A stretch of DNA of 64,000 nucleotides from Stromatinia cepivora (taxonomy: Eukaryota > Ascomycota > Leotiomycetes > Helotiales > Sclerotiniaceae). Where the stretch lies: assembly GCA_014898415.1 (NCBI GenBank), contig RCTD01000015.1:1302001-1366000 (forward strand), written 5' to 3'. The notes beneath the pieces are model-generated. The model searched no databases and was not told where the DNA came from. It saw nothing but the letters and a program-made list of their open reading frames with translations. Positions 21,586 through 33,000 of this stretch are shown piece by piece; within the stretch, counting starts at the first letter, position 1; each line of letters begins with the position of its first letter. A program made the translations under genes and the position numbers.

Positions 21586-23814
21586 TAATATAAATATTTC
21601 GTTGTAATCTTTTTCTAATATTTAATTGAACTTTTGAATTATTAATCTTATTTTGAATCGTTTTATTTTGTTATTTTTGGTCTTAATTATAAATACCCAT
21701 TTCGTTGAAACTAGATTACTTTTTTTAGGGAATATATATTCTTTTCAAATATCATTTTGAATTAAAGATATGATTTCCTTTTGAATAGTTTTCTTTTATT
21801 TTTCAAAATGTTTTCGATCCGATATTGCTTTTTTATAAGTTCTTGGTATTTTGATTCCCAAAACTTTTTCAGTTGAATATACTCTATTTTCTGTATTATT
21901 TGTATTTATCAATAAAGTTATGAAATCTGAAATGATTTTGTTTTTGATATAAAGATTTATTTTATAAATAATTAGGATTATAATTATAATATATTCTATA
22001 TTTTCTTGAATTTTAGTCTATATAGATATTACAATTAATGCCCTTATAATCTTGCTTTCTCATTTTCCTTCAGAATCTTATTCTATATTTCTTTTCCGTT
22101 TTCATATTAGATATCTTAGGGGTTCATCTTCAAGGTTCATTATATTCTTTTATTCGGTTTCAAATAATTATAGATTCATTTTGCTTTCTAATCTTATTGA
22201 AATAAATTTATCAATAAAATTTAAGATAATCTTAAATTTTGTTTTCAATATAGATTCAGGGTTTACAGAAGTTGATTTTTGAATTGGAATCTTTAAAATA
22301 ATGGATTCGATATCTGAAGTATCCTTGGAAGAAGATTCTTAATTTGTCTTTTGAATATTGCCATCTTTATTTTTATTATATATTAATATTGATATATCTA
22401 ATTTATCTGATTTCAATTCGATAATTGGAATGTTTGATATAATCATTGAATTTGGTATAATATTTGCTGAAAAGAATACTTGAAACAAAGGTAATATAGG
22501 TATTGTGTTTAGTGTTAAGCATAAAAAAGATATTTTGTTTATTACTGATTTATTATAAAATCTTCGATTTAGCTTTATATTCTTTATTCCTTATAGACTT
22601 GATTTACAATTTCTTAATTTAAGATCCAAATCTCTTTTTCGATGAAATTCATCTATGATTATTTTATTTGATCGAAATATATAGTTTAATTCTAGAGAAT
22701 ATATTTTGATATATTTATTCGTAACTTTTGAGTATTCTAAGAATATATTGATTCTCGAAATATTCTGTAATTTATTATATCTTTGTCTTTTCGGAATAGT
22801 TTTGTGATTAATATAAATATAACATTTACTTCCCTAGATTTTGTATATCTCTATATCTAGTATTATATTTGTAAAAGCTTTTATAAGGGATTGATTTATT
22901 CTGTTTATATTAAGATTAATATTAATATAATTCCTGATATAAGTATTATACTTTACAACTTCATTCCAAAATTCTAATAATAATTCAGTTTCTTTTAGTA
23001 TTACTTTTATATTTGTTTCTGTAATCCTTATATTCCGTTCTGCAGACTTGTTTTAATATAAGAAAGCAATTATTATAATTTCAGATTGTATATTTAATAA
23101 TCATATACAAATAACTTATAGGAATTCCGATATATTATTAATCCTAATTATAATGATCTTTTCTTCAATAATTAATTCTATCTCCTTTTTCCAAGTTTTT
23201 AATGTTTGAATTGTATCATCTTTTTATTTAAATAATATAATCCAATTTACTTTTGTATAACTATCAATGATCAATATAAAATAACAATTCTCTCGAATCG
23301 ATTTTGGGAATAATTCTGTAATATCGAAATATATAAATTCGAGTCTCTTTGATTTATACAGATTCAATTGCTTCAGAATATAATTGATTATCTTGATGAA
23401 TATATATATTTTATAGATATCTAATTCAATTGGGATCTTTATTGGTTTAATTATATTGAATATTTTATATAGATTCTTGATCTTATCTGGACCTAAATAA
23501 TTGAATTTTCGATGCTATAACAAATATCTCTCTTTCTTCTTAAATATTAATTCGTTATCGATATTTTTGGTGCTATCGATTATCTCTAAAGAAAAGCCTT
23601 TTTCCTAATTATTTTGATATATATTCAAACAAAGAGTTATATCCTTGTATCTTTTGGTTATATATAAAACCATATATATTTTATTTTATATTTTAATACA
23701 GATAACTTTCTTATTATCCTTTTTGAAATATATATAATAAAAGTTGAATTCCCTTTATAACTCTATTTTATAGATCCTTTTTCCTGATAACAAATTTACT
23801 TCTAATTTTGGTAT
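21586..23814 (-). pseudogene. Z3 N-terminal reverse transcriptase, linker and integrase
   Basis: Continues Z3 beyond W. It aligns with Z1 40760-42960. The part at about 23200-23500 corresponds to the integrase segment read clearly in Z1 (FDIAGSFPKSIQGNHYF). Ends at the solo LTR. Confidence 0.75.
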
Positions 23815-23819
23815 ATATA

Positions 23820-24128
23820 TGTCACGGAAAGCCCTGTGATCCCCTGTATCTTATGAAGGATCAAAGCGTATGCTTTCCAATCGGAATGAAGGATCCACTA
23901 GCCCTTACCAATCTACCAATTGATAAGGTGATCCTAACATCCTAATAAACAAAGATCTAGCCTAATTAAGGTGCATATCGGCTAGATAACCACTCATTTG
24001 TTCTATATATACAGCTCTTGATTCATATAATCAAGGGCAAGTCATTCAATTCTTTTACTCTACCAATCACGTGTACCACCTATTCCCCGATCCCTGAAAG
24101 TGCTCTGTAATCATACTATCCCGTGATA
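23820..24128 (+). repeat. Solo family-1 LTR inserted in Z3
   Basis: 309 bp, tgtcacggaaagccctgtg...atcccgtgata, with a perfect target duplication ATATA (23815-23819 and 24129-24133). No internal sequence remains, so it derives from LTR-LTR recombination. It is the best preserved family-1 LTR in the window. Confidence 0.92.
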
Positions 24129-24133
24129 ATATA

Positions 24134-25735
24134 ATATATTTGAAAATAGCATCTTAGAATCATCTTTGTATACTATATCTATTAAACCTTAATAATAATA
24201 ATATATCATTCCTCTATCAATCTTTATTCTTTATTTAGTAATAAATTCTATTGATCTGAATAATAAAGATTAATCAGATATATATAAAGAAATATTTGTA
24301 TCAATATATTATTTATTAAGGGAAGTTTTATTAATGATTTTCTTTATCAAATTGTAATCTTCTTTTATTATATCCTCAATATTGAAATCTGATTCAAAGA
24401 TATTATTAATAAAGTATATTTGATCTTTTTTGTTAAAATAGACCTTCTTTGGATTTAATTATTCTTTTTTTTTTTAGTAATGAAAATAATTATAAAGAAG
24501 TTTATTGGTTTATATTAAATATAAATAATCTCATATATAATAACCTTCCTTTTGATATAGATCACAAGTATTATTTGGAATTTCGAAATCTGATTCTTAA
24601 CATCGAAAAGTATACCTAAATTCTTTTGCAATTTGTATTTATTTTGATTTATTATTAAAACAAAGTTCTTTAATCTATAAATACTTGATCTTATTATCAA
24701 TACTAAAACTGATTTAGATATCCAATATATTCATTACTCCTGAATAATCAATTGGAAAACTATATATTAAAATCAAAAACAAAATAATATCTTGATATAT
24801 TGACCGATAGCTTTTGTTTATAGTCCCTAATTTCCTTTTATACTCTTTCAATTTATTCTAAACTTCGATAATAATTATATCAGAATAAATATCGGATTGG
24901 AATTTGAAATTCTGGATTATCATTATATATATATTAACTATGATTGTACTAATTCTAATATATTTTGATTTAAAGTATCTCTAGAATATATATATTATTG
25001 AATATTCGTTAATAAAAGCTTTATTGTTATCATTGAATATTATACAAATATATGATAATACATTCATTTCATCCTTTAAATATTCCGATTTCAATTTAAT
25101 ATTGTAATATACATAATCATTGATCTTGTAAATAGATATTATATTGGATCCTGCAATCTGTATATATTCGTTTAATATTTGATCAATTATTTAAAACCAT
25201 TTTTTCCTTTTCAATTGTATCTTCATTTATCTAAACTATCGCTTATAGTTATTTTGATCGAACTTCGAAAAATTATTTGATTCCGATATTGTAAAGATTT
25301 CTTATTATTTGATAAATATCAAAGATAATCTTCAGGTTTTTAAAACAATCTTAAAAAATATATAATAAATAGGTTCGGAATAATAAAGAAATATAAAAAT
25401 AAAACAATAAGAAAATTCGTAAAATCATATTGTAATATATTTTCTTATAACTATATAAACTTGTTCTTCGCCTTTATTATAAATATATTTTCTTATAGTT
25501 ATACGAATTTGCTTTTCGTTTTTGCTATAATTCTGTATCGGCATTATGCAGACTGTTCTCCGCTTTAATCTATAATATTATGAATTATAAATTATATTAT
25601 CATATTTCAACTCTACTTCAATAACATTATATAAAAACTTTGATTTTCATTTTGTTTTACCCCTACTAACTATACTAATCCTTTCTCAATTTGCTTTGCT
25701 TTCTAGTTACTATTGTACAACCGAATCTTATAATC
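24134..25735 (-). pseudogene. Z3 protease and gag
   Basis: Aligns with Z1 42980-44550. The region near 24300 corresponds to the YTDIGT protease motif of Z1. Many stops. Confidence 0.7.
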
Positions 25736-25901
25736 TATTAATTTTTGGTGCAGGAAATAATAATATTGTTGATTATATAGATTGAACTAAGGATCTATAT
25801 TTCTAATAAGAATAGAATTGAGGTTATCCCCAATTATAGTCTGTGCACCATTGTGATCACGTGACCTCAATTCTAATCCTATGATGGCCTCATTTCTAAC
25901 A
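25736..25901 (-). repeat. 5' LTR of Z3 (family 2)
   Basis: Same 166 bp as 11817-11982. Its outer end retains AACA and its inner end is altered (tatta for tgtta). Confidence 0.9.
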
Positions 25902-26612
25902 ATATATCTATTATTGGAATTATAAAAACAATATTATTTGAGAAATGAATCAAGCAAAAAAGTATCGAATTCAAACTATCTCTGTTTTATATATATGAAT
26001 TCAATAAAGGATCAAAATATATAGAATAAAAAATAATTATAAAACAGATAAAAATACGGATTATAATAGATTTATTGAACAAATTGTAGATAGAAGCAAT
26101 ACAAATTGTTATTTATTTATATAATATAAATTCTTTGAAGACCAAATCCTTCAAATCGTTTAATAAGGTGCTTGATATATAATTCTATAATTATCTTTGT
26201 AAAGATAATCCTTTATTTATAGAAAAAATATCTAATGATCTTTATTTCAATTGAAATAGAATCTATAAATATGGATATTGAGTTTACCTTTTGAATAAAA
26301 ACAAAAAAGCTGGAATTAATAGGAAATGATACAAAATCAATCCTCGAGTATATATTGAATATTTAATGGATTATATCCCAGATATATTAATCTATTATAT
26401 ATAGATATTTAAATTCGATAAAGTTATTATTATTCGAAATGTAATATTCAATGAGGAATTCCTTTATTATATAGATTCTATTAATCAAATGATCGATATT
26501 TATATTATAAAAGAATTTAAACAATTCGTAAAAGTTTTTGATATATAAGATTATATCGAAATAAATGGGACAATTATTCAAAACAGGGATAATTATAACG
26601 ACTTTATTCATT
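25902..26612 (+). pseudogene. Element V, rest of integrase
   Basis: Continues V after Z3. The first five bases repeat the last five before Z3 (ATATA). It matches 18830-18130 of W reversed, including the VITRDV-like segment (IITRNIT in W at about 18300) that closes the copia integrase. It is interrupted by the gypsy-like element at 26613. Confidence 0.7.
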
Positions 26613-26762
26613 TGTAACGAACCCAACGAGCGTTTAGAGATCAACCTTAGAATTAAAAGCTATAGAGCTAAAGAGAGTGTACTACGAAGCTATATATATG
26701 ATCGACTCGAAGCTTAGTACCGTACTAGCCCGATCGGATGCGATCACATGTATCTTGTAATA
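26613..26762 (-). repeat. 3' LTR of the gag-only element
   Basis: tgtaacgaacccaacgag...tatcttgtaata. 150 bp and little altered in its first half. Confidence 0.88.
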
Positions 26763-27169
26763 CTATCCCCCCCTTCTGAAAAGTTCATCCCGAATTCACT
26801 TTAAATGAATAATTTAAGTACAAAAATGATTATTAATCTTCTTTTGATAAAAATGTTTGATATATAGATTGTATTACAACTAATAAATACGCATCTATTA
26901 TATTATATACCTTCTCCAAATAATCTTCAAAATATCGGCTATTGATTATCTTTTCTAAATCTTTATCATCATTACTTTTGAATTTAATAATTAGTATAAT
27001 AATCGAAACAGATTCTTATCGATTTCGGATTCTTTGATATGGATCTAATGGATAGATTTATATCTAATAGAAAATACTTCTATATCGTATATATTTATTT
27101 TGCTTGTATAAAAGAGTTCTTTCAAAAAAGGAAAACTCGGGTGTTTATATACAGAATAGAATCAAAATA

Positions 27170-27900
27170 TGATTGGGTTTATCCGATTGGATATCAAAAG
27201 GGCTAAGGGCACCAATGATATTAAGATTGCTAATATCCATTGAATTGTAGTTCCGAGAATGGGATAGATTCTGTAATATATATAGGGTTCTAGACTCACT
27301 AGAATAGAATAATACAGAGAATCTATTTGTTATATAAACAATTAGTTATTATATAATCTGAACAAAATCGGGATAAAAGCAAAGAAAAGAAAGTTATTGA
27401 GAAAAACGATTTCTAAGAATAGTATTGAGTTTATTACGAAAGGTTGAGATCTTATTCGAATCGGGCCAATTCTGATTTTTGGCTTTGTAAAGAATCCTTT
27501 CGAATTTTGTAATATAAGTATATAAAGAATCGGTTCCTTATTTGAGAATGAATAACTTGTCTTTAGTTTCTTGAACTTTATTCGGATTGTTATAAACATA
27601 TATGAATTGATTTAGGATCATTATATAATTTAAAGGAATGTTTTGATCAAAAGAAGAAAACTGAAGTAGTACCATAATTTGTATATAAGATTCGAGATTG
27701 AGATAAACATAGTAAAATTGAATTGTAGAATTGCTGATCGTAATGTTATCTATTTGTAGTTTCGCTCGAATCAAGGGAAACCAGATATCGAACTTTTGAG
27801 AACTACTATTGAACTTTTCAGGATCAAAGAAAGAAGGTTTTGAACAAAAAAAAGTATAAACAACAAAAATACATTCGAGAATCAAAAAGTATAGAAACAA
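27170..27900 (-). pseudogene. Retrotransposon gag protein (Ty3/gypsy type), broken
   Basis: Minus strand. The frame 27900-27538 holds FFDPEKFNSSSQKFDIWFP and RAKLQIDN, the start of the 'Retrotrans_gag' fold ('pekFnG...kf..fl..l..kL..D'). It continues in another frame (27541-27342) with a TDSLYTYITKFE block and WPDSNKISTFRNKLNTIL, matching 's...Y...F..l......d...i..F..gL'. The frame change at about 27540 is a single TAG or indel region. After about 27340 the sequence is unrecognised up to the purine tract. Assignment to gypsy-type gag rests on motif order. Confidence 0.75.
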
Positions 27901-28154
27901 GATTTCATTCTATTAACAAATCACTTCGCTACAAAGTTTTGCAATCGCAAGGTTTATCGAATCATAATCTATAGCTTAAAAATTAAAGATAAGAAAAAAG
28001 ATAATACCTTCGAATAATATCAAGAAGATTTATATACAAACGAAAAAGCAAAAGCGATATACCTAGATAGAAGTAAACAGAGTATGTATACAAATTTTAT
28101 TCGTAAGTATATGTAGATGTTATTCCATTTCTTATCTGGAAAAGCTTTTAATAA

Positions 28155-28304
28155 TATAACGAATCTAATGAGCATTTAAAGATCAATCTTAGAATTAAAA
28201 GCTACAAAGCTAAAGAGAGTATGCTACAAAGCTATATATATGATCGGCTCGAAGCTTAATACTGTACTAGCCTGATCGGACGCGATCACGTGTATCTCGT
28301 AACA
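28155..28304 (-). repeat. 5' LTR of the gag-only element
   Basis: tataacgaatctaatgag...gtatctcgtaaca. It differs from the other LTR mainly by C/T and G/A changes. Confidence 0.88.
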
Positions 28305-28967
28305 CATTTATCTATTTTCACGAATCGAAAAACCCTTGATTCATTCATTAAGTGTATTTCAGATCTACTATCTACAAATAAACAGATTTTGGGGGCAAAT
28401 ACAGATCTGGGGGGTGATAATAGGAATAAAGAAGTTGATCTAGGATTATCCAATCTATCCAATTCTTTAAATAATAAAAATAAGATATATAATGGAAATA
28501 TATAAACGTTGATCGATCTTTTCATTAAAGAAATTGAAGAAACCGATTTTTTTATTAAAAAACAATCATATCTTATAGATAAAAATGTTAATATTGTTCA
28601 AAAAGATACTCATAACAATAATACAGATTTTGATTTCATTAAATATATTGATATAAGAAATATAGAATATAAATCTATTAATTGTATTATTAAAGTTCTT
28701 TATAATATATACAAAAATGATCCAGAGACTACTCCAATCGATCAACTTTAATATTTCAAAAGAAAATATATATACTAAAATAATCAATTAAAGTATTTTG
28801 TAAAGGAAATCTAATCATTATAGAGATTATTGTGCTTTATATATTTATCTAATCGATTTATAGAGAACTCGTGGATTTATAATTTCGAATAGATATCTAA
28901 GAGAGTTTGTATTATAAGGATTGAAATATTTAGGGTTCAGATCAATCTGTTTGAGTTTCAATTATAT
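28305..28967 (+). pseudogene. Element V, linker between integrase and reverse transcriptase
   Basis: Contains LSIFTNRKTLDSFIKCISDLLSTNK, matching LSIFIDRKTLDSFIKRISDLLSTNE in W (18120-18050, minus) and the same block in X (about 46800). This region is acidic and variable in the family and ends at the solo LTR at 28968. Confidence 0.7.
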
Positions 28968-29260
28968 TGTGAGAAAGTTGGGATATCAAGGCCTAACACG
29001 TAGCTAGTTCGTAGTCATATGGTCACATGACTCTTCGTAGTTAGATATAAGAGAGGGCTCTGCTCCCCTCTCCTTGAAAGAAATCAATCGTTTTTCCATT
29101 AGTCTTTCTGTACCCCATTTGTGTACAACCCAAACCATTATCTAAACCTACTAGTTTTACTACTTGAAGCCTCTACAATGTAATCTGATCAATTCCAATT
29201 CCCATTTCCCCTCGCAGCGTGCTATCGGGACGCACGTATCTCGACCTACCTCTTTCACAA
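28968..29260. repeat. Solo LTR of a fourth family, 293 bp
   Basis: Starts TGTGAGAAAG and ends CTCTTTCACA, a short inverted pair typical of LTR ends. It is flanked by ATAT on both sides and interrupts the V linker and reverse transcriptase. Its base composition is close to normal while V around it is strongly AT-shifted. It contains gagagggctctgctcccctc, a potential hairpin, about 85 bp in. No copy of this LTR occurs elsewhere in the window. Confidence 0.75.
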
Positions 29261-30111
29261 TATAATTATTATTCAAAATCATTTTTTTTCTAGGAGTCAC
29301 CTAGTTTTCGCATTTTAGAATAATCAGTATGTATACAAAAGCAATTGTATATATAATAATACCATTAAGGGAGCGATTCCAATACTGGATCCTATATAGG
29401 AACCATTATATCTCAAAAGATAGACTTAATGAAATTACCCTGTTTAAACAATTTTCATTTTATATTTTAGTTTGATTAATAAGGAATAAATAATATAAAG
29501 GAATATTCTTAATTTGTAATAGTTTATAATATGATTATTATTGGAATTAAAATAAAACCATTATTATTTTTCATTTGGTTTATAATCAATGGATTATAGG
29601 TAATACTATTTCCTTGAATTTATATATTTGCAATTTCAAAGTTATCTCGTTTTTACTATCAATTAAAAGATTATCAAATAGAATATTAATTCAAACAAAA
29701 TTGCGATCTTGAGATTGATAATCTTAAGACTAGGAAAATCTGGTGTGAAATCGATTCTGGATTGGAATTTACAAAGTCGATCTTCCTTTAATAGATGTTT
29801 ATATATAAATACAATAATCAAGATTTAATTACTCGTTGCTGTTTATATTTAATAATACAAGAAGATCTTTAGACTAAAAGTATAATTGAAATTATTTATA
29901 TTATTATATTAGTAAGTCGATTATTTCGAATTATAATGGTAATTGTTGCTAAATACAATCTCGAAATTAAATAATATAATATAATCAATACCTTCGTCAA
30001 TACTCTATATAATTCTTCCAATACCCTAATTATATATTATCTATTTGATAGATACAAAATCCCAAATAAAAATGTTATAATTAATCGAGCCTTGTATAAT
30101 TTATAAGATTC
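29261..30111 (+). pseudogene. Element V, first half of reverse transcriptase
   Basis: Collinear with W 17440-16610 reversed, including the block before the copia 'LE..Q.D..NAF.N' motif. It stops at 30111 within the 'kaLYGL' neighbourhood (NRAL-YNL), where the 3' LTR of X begins. Confidence 0.7.
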
Positions 30112-30420
30112 TATCACGGGATAGTATGATTACAGAGCACTTTCAGGGATCGGGGAATAGTAAGTACATGTAATTGGTAGAGTAAAAGAATTGAATGATT
30201 TGTCTTTGATTATATAAATCAAGAGCTATATATATAGAACAAATGAATGATTATTTAGCCGATATATATTTTAATTAAGTTAGATCTTTGTTTATTAGGA
30301 TATTAGGATTACTTTATCATTTGATAAATTGGTAAAGGCTAATAAATCCTTTATTCCGATTGGAAAGTATATATTTTGATTCTTTATAAAATACAAAAGA
30401 TCATAAAGCTTTCTGTGATA
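30112..30420 (-). repeat. 3' LTR of X (family 1)
   Basis: Plus-strand tatcacgggatagtatg...agctttctgtgata. Followed by cacccttc, a mutated purine tract. Confidence 0.9.
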
Positions 30421-30788
30421 CACCCTTCAAATCGAAAGGCAATCTAAAATAAATGGAAAGATATAGAAAATAGTAATTCATATGATTTATAAATGAATAT
30501 ATAAAACAATCATAAACAAACATTAATAAAGGAATAATGTAATATATAAATCTGAAATGATCCTGGTATTTTTGAAATAAAGAAGAATTTGATTATATAT
30601 AAATCGCAAATTTCTTTTGATCTTCGATTTGCTATCTATAATATTCTTCGAAATCAAGATTTTGAATAATAAAAGAAAGTTTTCTGTTAAAAGAATATAG
30701 ATGAATAATCGATTTTGCAGTATAGCAATTGAGAATGTATATAATTGTTAAATTACAATATATTGATTACAATGGCGAAGTAAAATAA

Positions 30789-32356
30789 ATGAATTTTTAA
30801 AAATATATGGATTCTCTTTTTGTATTTTTGTTTTTGTTTTAATCAAGTTTTTATTGATTATTATTATATCTAAGATTTCGGGGTCTAAAAAGGTTAAGCA
30901 AATGAATCTCAGTTATATTAGACAAACAATAGTTGAAAAGAAAGCTTTGAAAGAATCGAATGTAAAAGAAGATTCTAATATTTCTTTGAGGGATCATCAA
31001 ATCGAATAAAAAGAATTAATAAATTCAGTATAAATAACGAACCAAGATATCGATCTTTGGGAGTATAATTTAACTAAATCTATTTCTAGAATGATATACA
31101 ATCATTTATTTCAGAAATCGCTTTTCTTTATTGAAGGAATTATTGCTTATTGTAATTAATTGTTTATTATAGATTTAGATAATAATTTGAAAGTAGGTTT
31201 TGTTCTTGAATTTTATTATATAATTGAAAGGTTTTATTAATCCTATATTTATAATTGTTGAAGTAAAGATTATTTGATAAAGAAAAGAAAAGAAGAAGGG
31301 TTTCTTCATTTGATGATAATAATTTATTCGATTCTTTAATGCTGGGTTTTTCGGATAATGAATTAGATAAAAAAAAGAGAGAAAAAAGGTTATCGAAAAT
31401 TATTGGTTTTTCAATTAAAACAAAAGATAAAAAGAGTTATAAGGAAAAGAACGATTATTTATATATTTAATATATAAAATCGTTGATTATTAAGAAATAT
31501 AATTTCCATAATAAATACTTTGTTGATTCTTTCAAGTCGAATAATCATCGATATTGGAATTGTGATATTCATTTGTATACTTCCTTATTGGTTTTCCTTT
31601 ATCCTTTGATAGATTATTATATTATTATTTATCAGCAAAATTCGAAAATAAATTCTTCATTCATTCTCTATTTTTATAATATACTAATCGTTGATTATAT
31701 AATCCAAACAGGGATATAGAATTACGATGAAGGTGATATTAAAGATCAAAAAGAAGAAAAAAGTTGTTTTTTCGCCTTTGTATTATTGTTCCCCCTTTTC
31801 TTATTATATTATTTATTGGAATCCTCGAAAAACTGAATAAAAGAAATATATTATGATTTCGAAAAGTAATAATAAGAATAAAAGAGAAAGAATAATAAAG
31901 AAGAAAAGAAAAAAAAAACAGATGGTATATCTAAAGAAAAGAGAAAAAAAGGATAATCCTTTGATTTTTATGATATTAATAGTACTAATAACTTTGATTA
32001 CTCTAATTGTTTTTTATTCCTTAATTATTATAGATAATTCAAAGGCTTTTTTATTTGAACTTTAAGTTATTGAATTTAGAAAGAAATTTATCCTTTTTTG
32101 AAGATAAAAAATAAAGAATAAAGAAATGATCGGCCTTAATTGTTCTTTGTTTCCCAATAGATATGAAGTATACGAATTGGAATGCATTATAGAAAAGTAT
32201 AATAGTCTGGGATATCAAATAGGATTTATTTTATTTATATTAAAGAAAAGAATTACGAGTTCCAAATTGTTGTTACTTAAACTCTATGATTATTGTTATT
32301 CAAGTTTTAGATTATTATTATTCAAATTTTATGATTTTGTTATTTACATTTTGTAG
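30789..32356 (+). pseudogene. Antisense ORF region of element X
   Basis: Same place and direction as in W. Two Gln codons that are TAA in W are CAA here (for example AAG-CAA-ATG and AGA-CAA-ACA near 30900-30930). The open pieces 31483-31719, 31853-32065 and 32126-32356 repeat the W segments, including the basic stretch before a hydrophobic helix (PLIFMILIVLITLITLIVFY) and the YELECIIEKYNSLGYQIGFI block. Confidence 0.5.
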
Positions 32357-32834
32357 ATTGAAAAAAAATCGGAAGTGTTCGAATTTTTGTTTTATAAGAT
32401 TCTTGATAAATCCGTCAGTAATTATATCGATAATCGATAAATAGATTATATAAAAGTTTCTTTTTGAATATTCTTAATATAATCATATATTTTAGATATC
32501 GATATAATATAGTTTTGTAATGATTCATTTGTTTTTATTAATCACCAATCTAATCGTTTATTAATTATTACAAAAGATTGTTATAAGCTTTTTCATTATT
32601 AAATCGATTTCTTTTAAGAAATATAGGATTGCTATAGTTTCTCTTGATATATATTCGATTTTAAGAAGCTTTGCTTTAATAATCAAGGTAATTATAATAT
32701 CTTACTTGAACATTTTTTATATAATTAAATTATCAAAAAGGGATATAATATACCTCTAAAATGATCAATGAATATCTGGATCATCTGTAAAAGAAATATC
32801 TGAAAAAACAAAAAGTTATAGTATTTGATTATTG
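32320..32834 (-). pseudogene. Element X, end of pol (RNase H)
   Basis: Collinear with W 15510-16020. Cut at 32834 by the Z2 insertion; the rest of pol resumes at 44718. Confidence 0.7.
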
Positions 32835-33000
32835 TGTTAATTTTTGGTGTAGGAAGTAGTAATATTGTTGACTATATAGATTGAACTAAGGATCTATAAT
32901 TCTAATAAAAATAGATTTGAAGTTATCCCTAATTATAATCTGTATATCATTACAATCACATAATCTCAATTCTAATCCTATAATGATCTTATTTCCAATA
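32835..33000 (-). repeat. 3' LTR of Z2 (family 2)
   Basis: tgttaatttttggtgtagg...tatttccaata, 166 bp. Confidence 0.9.

Larger units (their letters stand above)
11817..25901 (-). mobile_element. Element Z3: family-2 Ty1/copia retrotransposon, nested in V
   Basis: 166-bp LTRs lie at 11817-11982 (3') and 25736-25901 (5'). A perfect 5-bp target duplication ATATA flanks it (11812-11816 and 25902-25906), and V resumes collinearly beyond. Subtracting the inserted W and solo LTR leaves about 5.5 kb, the same size as Z1. The internal order on the minus strand is gag, protease, integrase, reverse transcriptase and RNase H. Confidence 0.9.
26613..28304 (-). mobile_element. Gag-only Ty3/gypsy-like LTR element, 1.69 kb, nested in V
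   Basis: 150-bp LTRs at 26613-26762 (3') and 28155-28304 (5'). Plus-strand ends are TGTAACGA...TCGTAACA, with a target duplication CATT (26609-26612 and 28305-28308). A purine tract agaaggggggg (minus) precedes the 3' LTR. The interior carries only a gag frame. Protease, reverse transcriptase and integrase are absent, so it would depend on another element. Both flanks belong to V and are collinear. Confidence 0.85.
9061..30111 (+). mobile_element. Element V: family-1 Ty1/copia retrotransposon, plus strand, interrupted and 3'-truncated
   Basis: The only family-1 internal region on the plus strand. Its pieces are 5' LTR 9061-9368, internal 9369-11816, 25902-26612, 28305-28967 and 29261-30111. 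They run collinearly with the minus-strand element W: gag, protease, integrase and the first part of reverse transcriptase. Gaps are filled by Z3 (11817-25901), a gypsy-like element (26613-28304), a solo LTR (28968-29260) and, at 30112, element X. The rest of pol and the 3' LTR are absent from the window. Heavy RIP is evident. Confidence 0.8.

Noticed and set aside
28286..28525. Minus-strand frame of 79 codons
   Set aside because: Antisense shadow of the plus-strand V linker (FTNRKTLDSFIK block); it also crosses the gypsy LTR boundary.
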